A DNA stretch of 64,000 nt from Streptomyces katrae (lineage in GTDB: Bacteria > Actinomycetota > Actinomycetes > Streptomycetales > Streptomycetaceae): contig NZ_JNZY01000020.1 in the NCBI RefSeq assembly GCF_000717655.1, positions 1 to 64,000 of the forward strand, read 5' to 3'. The translations under genes were made by a program, and so were the position numbers. This document shows positions 44,209 through 51,934 of this stretch, one piece after another. Numbering within the stretch: position 1 is the first letter of the stretch; each line of letters begins with the position of its first letter. Under the pieces are notes generated by a model. That model saw only the letters and a program-made list of their open reading frames with translations. It was not told the DNA's origin and ran no database searches.

Positions 44209-45030
44209 CTATCCGGTCGCCTGGCGCATGAGCAGGTCCCGCAGCTGCCGGGCGTGGCGGCGGCTGACCTGGAGCTCGGCCGATCCGACGCGGACGCTGG
44301 TGGTGCCGGCGTCGAGCCGGAGCTCGTCGATCCGGCCCAGTGCCACCAGGTGGCGGCGGTGGATGCGGACGAACCCGCGGGCCGCCCAGCGCTCCTCCAG
44401 CGTGGAGAGCGGGATGCGGACCAGGTGGCTGCCCTCGTCGGTGTGCAGCCGGGCGTAGTCGCCCTGGGCCTCGACGTACGCGATGTCGGCGATCGCCACG
44501 AACCGGGTGACGCCGCCCAGTTCGACGGCGATCTGGTCCGCGGTGCGGTCGGCGACGGTGACCTCGGGGACGGGGCGGCGCTGAACGGGGACGACCGGAC
44601 CGGCCGGTTCCGCGGGCTCGGGCGGCTGCGCGGCGGCCCGGCCGAGCTGGGCGCAGGCCCGCCGGACGGCCTCGGCGAGCCGCTCCGGGCGGACGGGCTT
44701 GAGTACGTAGTCCACGGCCTTGAGGTCGAAGGCCTGTACGGCGAACCCCTCGTGGGCGGTGACGAACACGATCAGCGGCGGCTGGGCGAACCCGGCCAGC
44801 AGCCGGGCGATGTCGAGGCCGGTCAGTCCCGCCATGTGGATGTCGAGGAAGACCACGTCGATGCCGTCGGGCCCGTCCGGGCCGGTCTCCAGGGCCCGGG
44901 TGATCCGCCGCAGGGCCTCGGTGGCGTCCGAGGCGCCCTCGGCGCTCAGCACCCGGGGGTCGGAGCGCAGCAGGTAGAGCAGTTCCTCGAGGAGCGGTTT
45001 CTCGTCGTCGACGGCCAGTACGCGCAGCAT
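44209..45030 (-). CDS. LytTR-family response regulator
   Basis: A 273-residue protein with receiver domain (1-125: D8-D9 pocket, D63 in FLDIHMAGL, T in VTAHEG, K in VLKPVRP), a Pro-rich linker, and a LytTR DNA-binding domain (~165-265: IAYVEAQGDYARLHT, FVRIHRRHLVAL). It should be phosphorylated by the LytS-type kinase two genes downstream and activate the symporter gene. A 213-bp gap with no other gene separates it from the small hypothetical gene and may hold the regulated promoter. Confidence 0.94.
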   Translation of the reverse strand: MLRVLAVDDEKPLLEELLYLLRSDPRVLSAEGASDATEALRRITRALETGPDGPDGIDVVFLDIHMAGLTGLDIARLLAGFAQPPLIVFVTAHEGFAVQAFDLKAVDYVLKPVRPERLAEAVRRACAQLGRAAAQPPEPAEPAGPVVPVQRRPVPEVTVADRTADQIAVELGGVTRFVAIADIAYVEAQGDYARLHTDEGSHLVRIPLSTLEERWAARGFVRIHRRHLVALGRIDELRLDAGTTSVRVGSAELQVSRRHARQLRDLLMRQATG

Positions 45031-45141
45031 GCGGTGGAGTCTATGGACGAGTGCGCCAGGGCGGAACGGTGCGCGGCCCGCCTGCCGGGGGGAGGGGGCA
45101 GGGGGCCGCGCGGTCCGGGAGTGGGGGGGAGGAGGAGCGGA

Positions 45142-46119
45142 TCAGGAGGTGGTGATCAGCTTGCCGTCGGGGGAGACCGCGTACCAGGTGCCGCCGACGC
45201 CCTGGCCGTTGATGTCACCGGGCTTCTTGTCACCCGTGAAGGTGTAGACGGGCCAGCAGTCGATCGCCTGCTGCTTCATGCCGTCGGGGCGGTCCAGGAC
45301 GGAGTAGCCCTTCTCCACGATGCCCTTGGCGTTCGCCTTGTCCACCGGGGGCACCACCGGCCACTTGGCCACGCAGTCGCCGGTGCAGTTGGAGGCCATC
45401 GGCCAGGCGGTGTCCTTCTTGAAGCGGTAGACCGTCATCCCGTTGCCGTCGACGATGTGGTCGCCGAGCTTGGCGTCCTTGGTCACGGTCAGTGCGCCCG
45501 AGGCCTGGCCCGCACCGGCGGGCGCGGCGGGGGCGGGGGCGGCCGCGCCCTTCGCGGCCTTCTTGCCGTCGGGGGCGAGGGCGAACCAGGTCCCGCCGAC
45601 GCCCTGCCCGTTGGTCTCGCCCGCGTTGGTGTCCTTGCTGTAGCGGTACACGGGCCAGCCGGCCACCGTCAGCTGCTTGCTGCCGTCGGTGCGGACGACC
45701 TCGCCGAGCAGTGCCGGGTCCATGCCCGCGGCGGCGGTGGCGTCGCCGGCCGCGACCACCGGCCAGGTCTTCGCGCAGTCCCCTTCGCAGTTGGACTTCG
45801 GCGGCTTGGCGGTGTCCTTGTCGAAGCGGTAGAGGGTGAAGCCGGCGCTGTCGGCGAGGACCGGGCCGAGCTGCTCGTTCTGGGCGATCGCCAGCTGGCC
45901 TGCGGCCTTGGCACCCGATTCGGAGGCGGTCCCCGCACCTGCGGCGGATCCCGCGCCGTAGTCGGAGCCGTAGTCGCCGGCTCCGGAAGCGGGAGCCTGG
46001 GACGCGGCGCCGGCCGGCTTCGCGGCGCCGGCCTTGGTGTCGTCCCCGCCGCAGGCCGTCGCCGTCAGGGCGACGACAACTGCCACGGCCGCCAGGGTGG
46101 TTCCGCGCTTGATGCCCAT
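45142..46119 (-). CDS. SCO0930-family secreted-repeat lipoprotein
   Basis: A 325-residue lipoprotein with a basic N-region, hydrophobic stretch and the lipidation site C23 in TATACGG. After a Gly/Ala/Ser linker come repeated secreted-repeat (COG4315) units: TLYRFDKDTAKPPKSNCEGDC and TVYRFKKDTAWPMASNCTGDC each followed by WPVV, alternating with VYRYSKD/VYTFTGD and NGQGVGGTW units (each shown below 20 residues in parts). Each unit has a conserved Cys pair, likely a disulfide. The function of the family is unknown; an electron-transfer or metal role outside the cell has been suggested. ATG 46119 fits the signal sequence. Confidence 0.9.
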   Translation of the reverse strand: MGIKRGTTLAAVAVVVALTATACGGDDTKAGAAKPAGAASQAPASGAGDYGSDYGAGSAAGAGTASESGAKAAGQLAIAQNEQLGPVLADSAGFTLYRFDKDTAKPPKSNCEGDCAKTWPVVAAGDATAAAGMDPALLGEVVRTDGSKQLTVAGWPVYRYSKDTNAGETNGQGVGGTWFALAPDGKKAAKGAAAPAPAAPAGAGQASGALTVTKDAKLGDHIVDGNGMTVYRFKKDTAWPMASNCTGDCVAKWPVVPPVDKANAKGIVEKGYSVLDRPDGMKQQAIDCWPVYTFTGDKKPGDINGQGVGGTWYAVSPDGKLITTS

Positions 46120-46243
46120 CTTGATCTCTCCCACGTGTGGTGTGCCCGTGTCCGCCGCCCGTTTCCGGTGCGTCGGCAACTCTGCGAAGGACACGCCCTG
46201 TCGGGGTCGATCTGTTCAAGCGGATTCCTGTGGGCTGTTTCAC

Positions 46244-47257
46244 TCACCCGGCATCGAACCCGGCCCGCCGCAGAGCCGTGACCACAGCGAGGCCGAGGAC
46301 CTGGTGTCCGGTGTCGTCGGGGTGCAGCCCGTCCGCCAGGTGCTCCGGACCGAGCAGGTCACGGCCCGGCAGCAGGGCCAGGTGGTCGTCCCCGGCGGTG
46401 ATCCGGTCGCGGGTGGCCCGCTCCATCGCATCGCGCAGGGCGCCCAGGGTGGCGCCGAGCCGGTTCGGGGTGCGTTCGGCGTCGGGCCGCAGCACGGGGG
46501 AGACCAGCAGCAGCGGCGTCCGCGGGTGCCCCTGGCGGACCAGGTCGAGGAACGCGCGGGTGGTCTCGTACAGCAGTGGCGCCGAAAACGGTACGCGGGA
46601 CCAGCAGTTGGTGCCGAAGGCGAGGGTGAGGACGTCGGCGGGGAGGCCGGCGAGCTGCTCGGCGGTGGCGAGCTCCCCGCGCGCGGCACCCGCGTACCCG
46701 AGGTTGACGGTGTCCCACCCGAGCGCCCGGCCGGCGACCGCGGGCCAGCCGTGGGCGGGCCGGGTGGACCACCAGCCCTCGGTGATCGAGTCGCCGTGCA
46801 CCACCCAGCGCCGTGCGGGCGGCGCCGGGGCCACGGAGCCGCCGATCCCGCGCAAACCGAGGATCAGCGGGGACTGCCCCTCAGGCGGATACAGGATGAA
46901 CGGGCCGGGCCCGCCCGGGAGTTCGATGCGTACGACGGCCTCCACGGCCGGTTCGGTCCACACCTCACGGATCACCCCGTGGCGGTCCCACAGGGCGAAG
47001 CCGTGCGCGAGGTCGCGCAGCGCGTCGGTGGGGCCGGGCACGGTCGCCCGGTAGCGGATCTCCACCGCGTGGGCCGCCTGCGCCGTGAACTCCAGACGCA
47101 CCCCTATCGGCAGGGTGGCCCGCTCGCCGGTGTCCCAGGGCAGCCGCATGCTGTCCGCCGGGTCGGCCCGTACCGGGCGCCCCTTGTCCAGCCAGGCGAC
47201 TCCGCGCAGGAAAGGCCCCGGGTCGAGCCAGTGCGTGGCGGTGCTCTCGGCGTTCAC
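46244..47257 (-). CDS. SGNH/GDSL-type hydrolase
   Basis: A 337-residue cytoplasmic protein. Residues ~1-145 form a beta-sandwich like those in carbohydrate esterases of the CE2/SGNH type; the SGNH domain follows with S157 in HGDSITEGWW, the Gly of GYAGAARG, N of FGTNCWS, and the D-x-x-H of DGLHPDDTGH. It should hydrolyse an ester or acetyl group from a small glycoside or similar. It has no signal peptide. It is divergent from the amino-acid permease gene, with a 442-bp gap. Confidence 0.9.
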   Translation of the reverse strand: MNAESTATHWLDPGPFLRGVAWLDKGRPVRADPADSMRLPWDTGERATLPIGVRLEFTAQAAHAVEIRYRATVPGPTDALRDLAHGFALWDRHGVIREVWTEPAVEAVVRIELPGGPGPFILYPPEGQSPLILGLRGIGGSVAPAPPARRWVVHGDSITEGWWSTRPAHGWPAVAGRALGWDTVNLGYAGAARGELATAEQLAGLPADVLTLAFGTNCWSRVPFSAPLLYETTRAFLDLVRQGHPRTPLLLVSPVLRPDAERTPNRLGATLGALRDAMERATRDRITAGDDHLALLPGRDLLGPEHLADGLHPDDTGHQVLGLAVVTALRRAGFDAG

Positions 47258-47699
47258 TGCGCGCCTCCGGTCGTCGGTGGATCTCGGAGCCGAGGGGGTC
47301 CGTGCCCCCCGGTGCCACCGCGTTCACCCGTACCCCGGACGGGCCCGGTTCACCGCCGCGGAGCGCACCCGCGCGATCGGGCCGGCCCGGGCGGCATGCT
47401 GCGGCAGATCTGACGAGGTGTCAATAAAGGGGGGTGAGGGCGTCGGGCGCACCGATCGATCATCCGTGCGCAACAAAGGACCATCCGGGACAGATCCGCG
47501 CAACGATCGTGCGGCAATGTGCAAGGATGGTGCATTACGGGCGCTATCAATCAGCTCGTAGGCTCACTCGCTGTACGTGGAGTGGCGTGGACCGCCTGCT
47601 CGGCGGTCCTCCCCATGCCCAGGCTCTTGTCTGTGTCCTGCTCCGGACCGCTGCGGTCGATGCCTCAGTCCCCATCCGCAGTGTCTAAGGAGTCCCCTC
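47258..47699. promoter_or_regulatory. 442-bp divergent region with AsnC/Lrp-like sites and leader hairpin
   Basis: No gene is evident here. The part near the hydrolase is very G+C rich. Around 47448-47513 lie two similar inverted elements: GCGCA...TGCGC at about 47448-47472 and CGCAACGATCGTGCG at 47499-47513. The second closely resembles a site upstream of the amidase gene 3.5 kb away. The permease leader contains a perfect 8-bp hairpin, GGACCGCC (47589-47596) with GGCGGTCC (47602-47609). AAGGAG (about 47687) is the permease ribosome site. Confidence 0.55.
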
Positions 47700-49172
47700 G
47701 TGCTCGAAACCGGCCAGGCGCCACCGCTCGCCTCCGAGCCCCGCAAGCCTGTGAACCCGCTGCTGCGCCGCAAGCCGGTCGAGCAGATGGTCGCCGAGGG
47801 AGGCCAGGGCGAGGGCGGCACGCTGCGCCGCTCGCTCACCATGTGGCAGCTGACCATGATCAGCATCGGCGCCACCCTGGGCACCGGCATCTTCGTCGTC
47901 CTCGGCGAGGCGGCCCCCAAGGCCGGCCCGGCCGTGACGATCTCCTTCATCATCGCGGGCCTGACCGCGCTCTTCTCGGCCCTCTCCTACGCGGAGCTGG
48001 CCGGATCGGTGCCGGTCTCCGGCTCCTCGTACTCGTACTCGTACGCCACCATGGGCGAGTTCATCGCCTGGATCTGCGGCTGGTGCCTGGTCCTGGAGTA
48101 CGCCGTCTCGGTCTCCGCGGTCGCCGTCGGCTGGGGCCAGTACCTCAACGAGCTCCTCGAGGGGACCATAGGCATCACCCTCCCGGAGAAGCTCTCCGCC
48201 GCCCCGCTGGGCGACGGCGGCTTCATCAACCTGCCGTCGCTGGTCGTCGTCCTGCTCGCCATGGTCTTCCTGATGCGCGGTGCCAAGGAGAGCGCCCGCA
48301 TCAACACGATCATGGTCGTCGTGAAGATCGTCACCCTGGTGCTCTTCATCGGCATCGGCGTCATGGGCATCAAGTCCGGCAACTACGCCCCGCTGGCCCC
48401 GCTCGGCGTCACCGGCATCAGCGCCGCCGCCTCCACGCTGTTCTTCTCGTACATCGGCTTCGACGCCGCCTCCACCGCCGGTGAGGAAGCCAAGAACCCG
48501 AAGAAGGACCTGCCCCGCGCGATCATGCTGTCGCTCGGCATCGTCACCGTCCTCTACGTCCTCGTCGCCTTCGTCGCCGTCGGCGCCATGCCGTGGCAGG
48601 ACTTCGAGGGCACCGAGGCCGCGCTCGCCCAGATCATGACCGACGTCACGGGCCACAGCGTCTGGGGCGTCGTCCTCGCCGCCGGCGCCGTCGTCGCCAT
48701 CGCCTCCGTCGTCTTCGCCGTCCTCTACGGCCAGACCCGCATCCTCTTCGCGATGTCCCGCGACGGCCTCGTGCCCAAGGTCTTCGCCAAGGTCGACGAG
48801 AAGAGCGGCGCCCCCCGCGCCAACGTGCTCATCGTCTCCCTCTTCTGCGGCGCCCTGGCGGCGTTCATCCCCCTGGGTGAGCTCGCCAACGCGACCAGCA
48901 TCGGCACCCTCTTCGCCTTCGCCCTGGTCAACGTCGCCGTCGTCATCCTGCGCCGCACCAACCCCGACATGCCCCGCACCTTCAAGGTGGCGCTGTTCCC
49001 GGTCACGCCGATCCTCGGCTTCGTCGCCTGCGCCTACATGATGTACAGCCTGCCGGTCGCCACGTGGGTCGCGTTCGGTGGCTGGATGGCCGTCGGCCTC
49101 GTGGTCTACTTCCTGTACGGCATCCGCCGCTCCCGACTGGCCACGGCAGAAGTGGCCACAGCAGAAAAGTGA
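47700..49172 (+). CDS. APC-family amino acid permease
   Basis: A 490-residue carrier with 12 membrane segments. The first segment TMWQLTMISIGATLGTGIFV carries the APC substrate-binding GTGIF motif, and FFSYIGFDAASTAGEEAKNP is the cationic-amino-acid-transporter-like signature of segment 6. The likely substrates are cationic or aromatic amino acids. GTG 47700 follows AAGGAG by seven bases. It is followed at ten bases by an Lrp/AsnC regulator, and shares an operator-like sequence with the amidase/monooxygenase genes, suggesting uptake for that pathway. Confidence 0.93.
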   Translation: MLETGQAPPLASEPRKPVNPLLRRKPVEQMVAEGGQGEGGTLRRSLTMWQLTMISIGATLGTGIFVVLGEAAPKAGPAVTISFIIAGLTALFSALSYAELAGSVPVSGSSYSYSYATMGEFIAWICGWCLVLEYAVSVSAVAVGWGQYLNELLEGTIGITLPEKLSAAPLGDGGFINLPSLVVVLLAMVFLMRGAKESARINTIMVVVKIVTLVLFIGIGVMGIKSGNYAPLAPLGVTGISAAASTLFFSYIGFDAASTAGEEAKNPKKDLPRAIMLSLGIVTVLYVLVAFVAVGAMPWQDFEGTEAALAQIMTDVTGHSVWGVVLAAGAVVAIASVVFAVLYGQTRILFAMSRDGLVPKVFAKVDEKSGAPRANVLIVSLFCGALAAFIPLGELANATSIGTLFAFALVNVAVVILRRTNPDMPRTFKVALFPVTPILGFVACAYMMYSLPVATWVAFGGWMAVGLVVYFLYGIRRSRLATAEVATAEK

Positions 49173-49182
49173 TCCACCCGCA

Positions 49183-49638
49183 GTGCGACTGAACGATCTC
49201 GACGAACGCATCGTGCACGCCCTCGCCGAGGACGCCCGCCGCTCCTACGCGGACATCGGCTCCGAGGTCGGACTCTCGGCCCCGGCCGTGAAGCGACGCG
49301 TGGACCGGCTGCGGGTCGAGGGAGCCATCACCGGCTTCACCGTCCGCGTCGACCCCGCCGCCATGGGCTGGGAGACCGAGGGCTTCATCGAGATCTACTG
49401 TCGCCACAACACCTCGCCGGACGACATCCGGCGGGGGTTGGAGCGGTACCCGGAGGTGGTGTCCGCGTCGACCGTCACCGGCGACGCGGACGCCCTCGTC
49501 CAGATCTTCGCCTCCGACATGCGCCACTTCGAGCGGGTGCTCGAGCGCATCGCGGGCGAGCCCTTCGTGGAGCGCACCAAGTCGGTGCTCGTCCTCTCCC
49601 CGCTGCTGCGCCGCTTCACCTCGGGCGCGCCTGCATGA
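49183..49638 (+). CDS. Lrp/AsnC-family transcriptional regulator
   Basis: A 151-residue feast/famine regulator: winged HTH at residues 4-55 (LNDLDERIVHALAEDARRSY, VGLSAPAVKRRVDRL) and an AsnC-type ligand-binding RAM domain at 70-145 (EIYCRHNTSPDDI, SASTVTGDADALVQIF). It should oligomerise and respond to an amino acid. It starts at GTG 49183, ten bases after the permease, so it is co-transcribed. It is the best candidate to bind the CGCAACGA-type sites before the permease and the amidase. Confidence 0.95.
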   Translation: MRLNDLDERIVHALAEDARRSYADIGSEVGLSAPAVKRRVDRLRVEGAITGFTVRVDPAAMGWETEGFIEIYCRHNTSPDDIRRGLERYPEVVSASTVTGDADALVQIFASDMRHFERVLERIAGEPFVERTKSVLVLSPLLRRFTSGAPA

Positions 49639-49645
49639 GGCCCGG

Positions 49646-49948
49646 CTACGCCCTCGTGCCGGCCTCGGCGGTGTGCGCCGGGCCCAACAGGGCCCGGCGT
49701 TCCTCTTCGGTCAGCCCGCCCCACACCCCGAACGGTTCGCGGGTCCGCAGCGCGTGCTCCAGGCACGCGGCACGCACGGGGCAGACGGCACACACCCGCT
49801 TCGCGGCCTCGTCGCGGTCCTCTCGCTCCTCGCCCCGCTCGCCGGCCGGGTGGTAGAACCGCCCGGGGCCCAGGTTCCGGCAGGCCGCCCGTAGCTGCCA
49901 CTGCCAGTGATGGTGCGCGGCGCCGGGCAGGCGGGAGACGTCGGTCAT
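49646..49948 (-). CDS. WhiB-family iron-sulfur transcription factor
   Basis: A 100-residue Wbl protein. The four cluster cysteines are in RAACRNLG and RVCAVCPVRAAC, followed by the turn EPFGVWGGLTEEERRAL and a short basic C-terminus. Wbl proteins bind [4Fe-4S], dock on the principal sigma factor and influence development or redox response. Its 3' end is seven bases from the convergent Lrp gene's stop. I cannot place it in a named Wbl subgroup. Confidence 0.95.
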   Translation of the reverse strand: MTDVSRLPGAAHHHWQWQLRAACRNLGPGRFYHPAGERGEEREDRDEAAKRVCAVCPVRAACLEHALRTREPFGVWGGLTEEERRALLGPAHTAEAGTRA

Positions 49949-50043
49949 GGCAGTTCCTTTCGCTGTCCTCGGCATGACCTCGCGTGTGACCGCTCCGCGC
50001 GCCCTGAAACCTGTCGTTTCGTCCCTGCCGGCGCCGGCCTCCG

Positions 50044-50778
50044 TCAGGCCCCGGTGTCCGGGGTGAGCAGCCCGATGAACAGCGGCCGGCGGCGCAGCGT
50101 GAACCCCATCGACTCGTAGAGCGCGATCGCCCCGGTGTTGTCCGCCGCGGCGTGCAGGAACGGGCGGTCGCCGCGCTCCCGGATCCCGGCGGCCACCGCC
50201 CGGATCAGCCGGCCCGCGAGCCCCTTGCCCCGGTGGTCCGGGTGCGTGCACACCGCACTGATCTCCGACCAGCCCGGCGGCCGCATCCGTTCCCCGGCCA
50301 TCGCGACGAGCCGGCCCTCGTGCCGGATCCCGAGGTACGTGCCCAGCTCGACGGTGCGCGACAGGAACGGTCCCGGCTTCGTGAGCTCGACCAGCTCCCG
50401 CATCTCCGGTACGTCGCCGGGCCCCAGCAGGACCGCTTCGGGCGCGGCCTCGGCCCGTACCGCCCCGCCGTCCAGCTGTACGCCCGGTATCGAGGCCGCC
50501 GTCGTCCACCCCGCGGGCGGGATCGGCAGTCCGGTGACCCAGACGGGGGCGCCGGGCCCGGCCAGCGCGGCCAGATCGGCCCAGGCCCGCGGGTCGTCCG
50601 GGTCCGCGAGCGCGGCGAACGGCGAGGCCTCCGCGACGTACCGGGCCGCGAGGCCGGCGGGCCCGGTCTCGGCGAAGGCACGGCTCGGGCCGCTCAGAGC
50701 GGCCCAGACCGGATTGTCGAGTACGTGGACATCGTCGAGTACGTGGACGGGCGTGGCCGTGTCGGTGTCGGGCGACAT
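50044..50778 (-). CDS. GNAT-family N-acetyltransferase
   Basis: A 244-residue protein; the C-terminal half is a GNAT domain with the acetyl-CoA loop THPDHRGKGLAGRLI and the late strand LYESMGFTLRRR. The N-terminal half is a FR47-type lead-in with no clear function. The start region has a short DNA duplication that yields VHVLDD-VHVLDN near residues 11-22. AAGGAAGGAG precedes ATG 50778. Substrate unknown. Confidence 0.88.
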   Translation of the reverse strand: MSPDTDTATPVHVLDDVHVLDNPVWAALSGPSRAFAETGPAGLAARYVAEASPFAALADPDDPRAWADLAALAGPGAPVWVTGLPIPPAGWTTAASIPGVQLDGGAVRAEAAPEAVLLGPGDVPEMRELVELTKPGPFLSRTVELGTYLGIRHEGRLVAMAGERMRPPGWSEISAVCTHPDHRGKGLAGRLIRAVAAGIRERGDRPFLHAAADNTGAIALYESMGFTLRRRPLFIGLLTPDTGA

Positions 50779-51081
50779 GGGGTGGCGGACTCCTTCCTTC
50801 GGCAGCGGCCGCAGGCCCGTCCACCAGCTCCTTGACGGCCCCGCGCACCGCCACGAGACTGCTGGTGACGACGGTCATGAGGGTCAGCGTCCGCCGGGGG
50901 CGGGTTTATGCCCCGGCCGCCGTGCAGAGCGGCCAACGGCCCCGCGCAACGAATCTCCGTCCCCGCCGCGAAACACGCAACGAATCGATGCGCGGAGCGC
51001 AACAGTCATGGCTTGTCGGGGTCGAACGGGTGAACGTACCTTCAATAGGAACCCCTCCCCTCCTGCCACAGAGGTACGCCC
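50779..51081. promoter_or_regulatory. Divergent region with CGCAAC repeats (putative AsnC/Lrp operator)
   Basis: This 303-bp gap holds no gene I can support. CGCAAC occurs at 50945, 50976 and 50998, spaced 31 and 22 bases, close to three and two helical turns. The central copy is part of CGCAACGAATCGATGCG (50976-50992), an inverted repeat with CGCA/TGCG ends and CGA/TCG inner arms. The same motif, in shorter form, lies upstream of the permease-lrp operon. It is 90-140 bases before the amidase gene. Confidence 0.55.
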
Positions 51082-51882
51082 ATGCCCCCGCTGCGCACCG
51101 CCCTCCTCCAGAGCTCCGGACGGCTCGGCGACACCGCCGAGAACCTGAAGGCGCTCGACGGGGCTGTGGAGCGCGCCGCACAGGCGGGTGCGGGACTCCT
51201 CGTGACCTCGGAGATGTTCCTGACCGGCTACGCGCTGGAGGTCCAGGACATCGCCGCCCTCGCCGAGGCGGCCGACGGCATGTCGGCCCGCGCCATCGGC
51301 GAGATCGCCCGCCGCCACGGGGTCGCCGTCCTGTACGGCTACCCGGAGCGCGAGGGCGAGACCGTGTACAACGCGGCCCAGCTCGTCGGCCCGGACGGGG
51401 TCCGGCTGGCGAACTACCGCAAGACGCACCTGTTCGGCTGCTTCGAGCAGGACGCCTTCACCCCCGGCGACACCCCCGTCGTCCAGGCGGAGCTGAACGG
51501 CCTCCGCGTCGGCATCATGATCTGCTACGACGTGGAGTTCCCGGAGAACGTCCGCTCCCACGCACTGGCCGGCACCGACCTCCTCCTGGTGCCGACCGCG
51601 CAGATGCACCCCTTCCAGTTCGTCGCCGAACAGCTCGTCCCCGTACGGGCCTTCGAGAACCAGATGTACATCGCGTACGTCAACCGCACCGGTCCGGAAG
51701 GCGAGTTCGAGTTCGTCGGACTCAGCTGCCTGGCCAGCCCCGACGGGGTCACCCGGACCAGGGCAGGCCGCGGTGAGGAGCTGGTGATCGGCGAGGCTGA
51801 CCCCGAGCTGCTGGCCGCCTCGCGCGAGAACAACCCGTACCTGCGCGACCGCCGCCCCGGGCTCTACGCCTCCCTCGTCTGA
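51082..51882 (+). CDS. Carbon-nitrogen hydrolase (nitrilase-superfamily amidase)
   Basis: A 266-residue enzyme with the E-K-C triad of the superfamily: E44 in LLVTSEMFLTGY, K114 in NYRKTHLFG and C148 in MICYDVEFPE. It hydrolyses a small amide to acid and ammonia in the cytoplasm. The next gene is an amino-acid 2-monooxygenase-like flavoprotein, which would make an amide from an amino acid. The pair resembles DavA/DavB of lysine breakdown (5-aminovaleramide) or amide routes from Trp/Phe. Which amino acid is used here is not certain. Confidence 0.9.
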   Translation: MPPLRTALLQSSGRLGDTAENLKALDGAVERAAQAGAGLLVTSEMFLTGYALEVQDIAALAEAADGMSARAIGEIARRHGVAVLYGYPEREGETVYNAAQLVGPDGVRLANYRKTHLFGCFEQDAFTPGDTPVVQAELNGLRVGIMICYDVEFPENVRSHALAGTDLLLVPTAQMHPFQFVAEQLVPVRAFENQMYIAYVNRTGPEGEFEFVGLSCLASPDGVTRTRAGRGEELVIGEADPELLAASRENNPYLRDRRPGLYASLV

Positions 51883-51934
51883 GTCCCGCCAGCGCCCTCC
51901 CCCCCTGCCCCACCCCCGCAAGGAGCCGTACCCC

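Noticed and set aside
50700..50745. Direct repeat in the GNAT gene start as a mobile-element footprint
   Set aside because: It is a short in-frame duplication of about 15-18 bases within coding sequence with no other element features.
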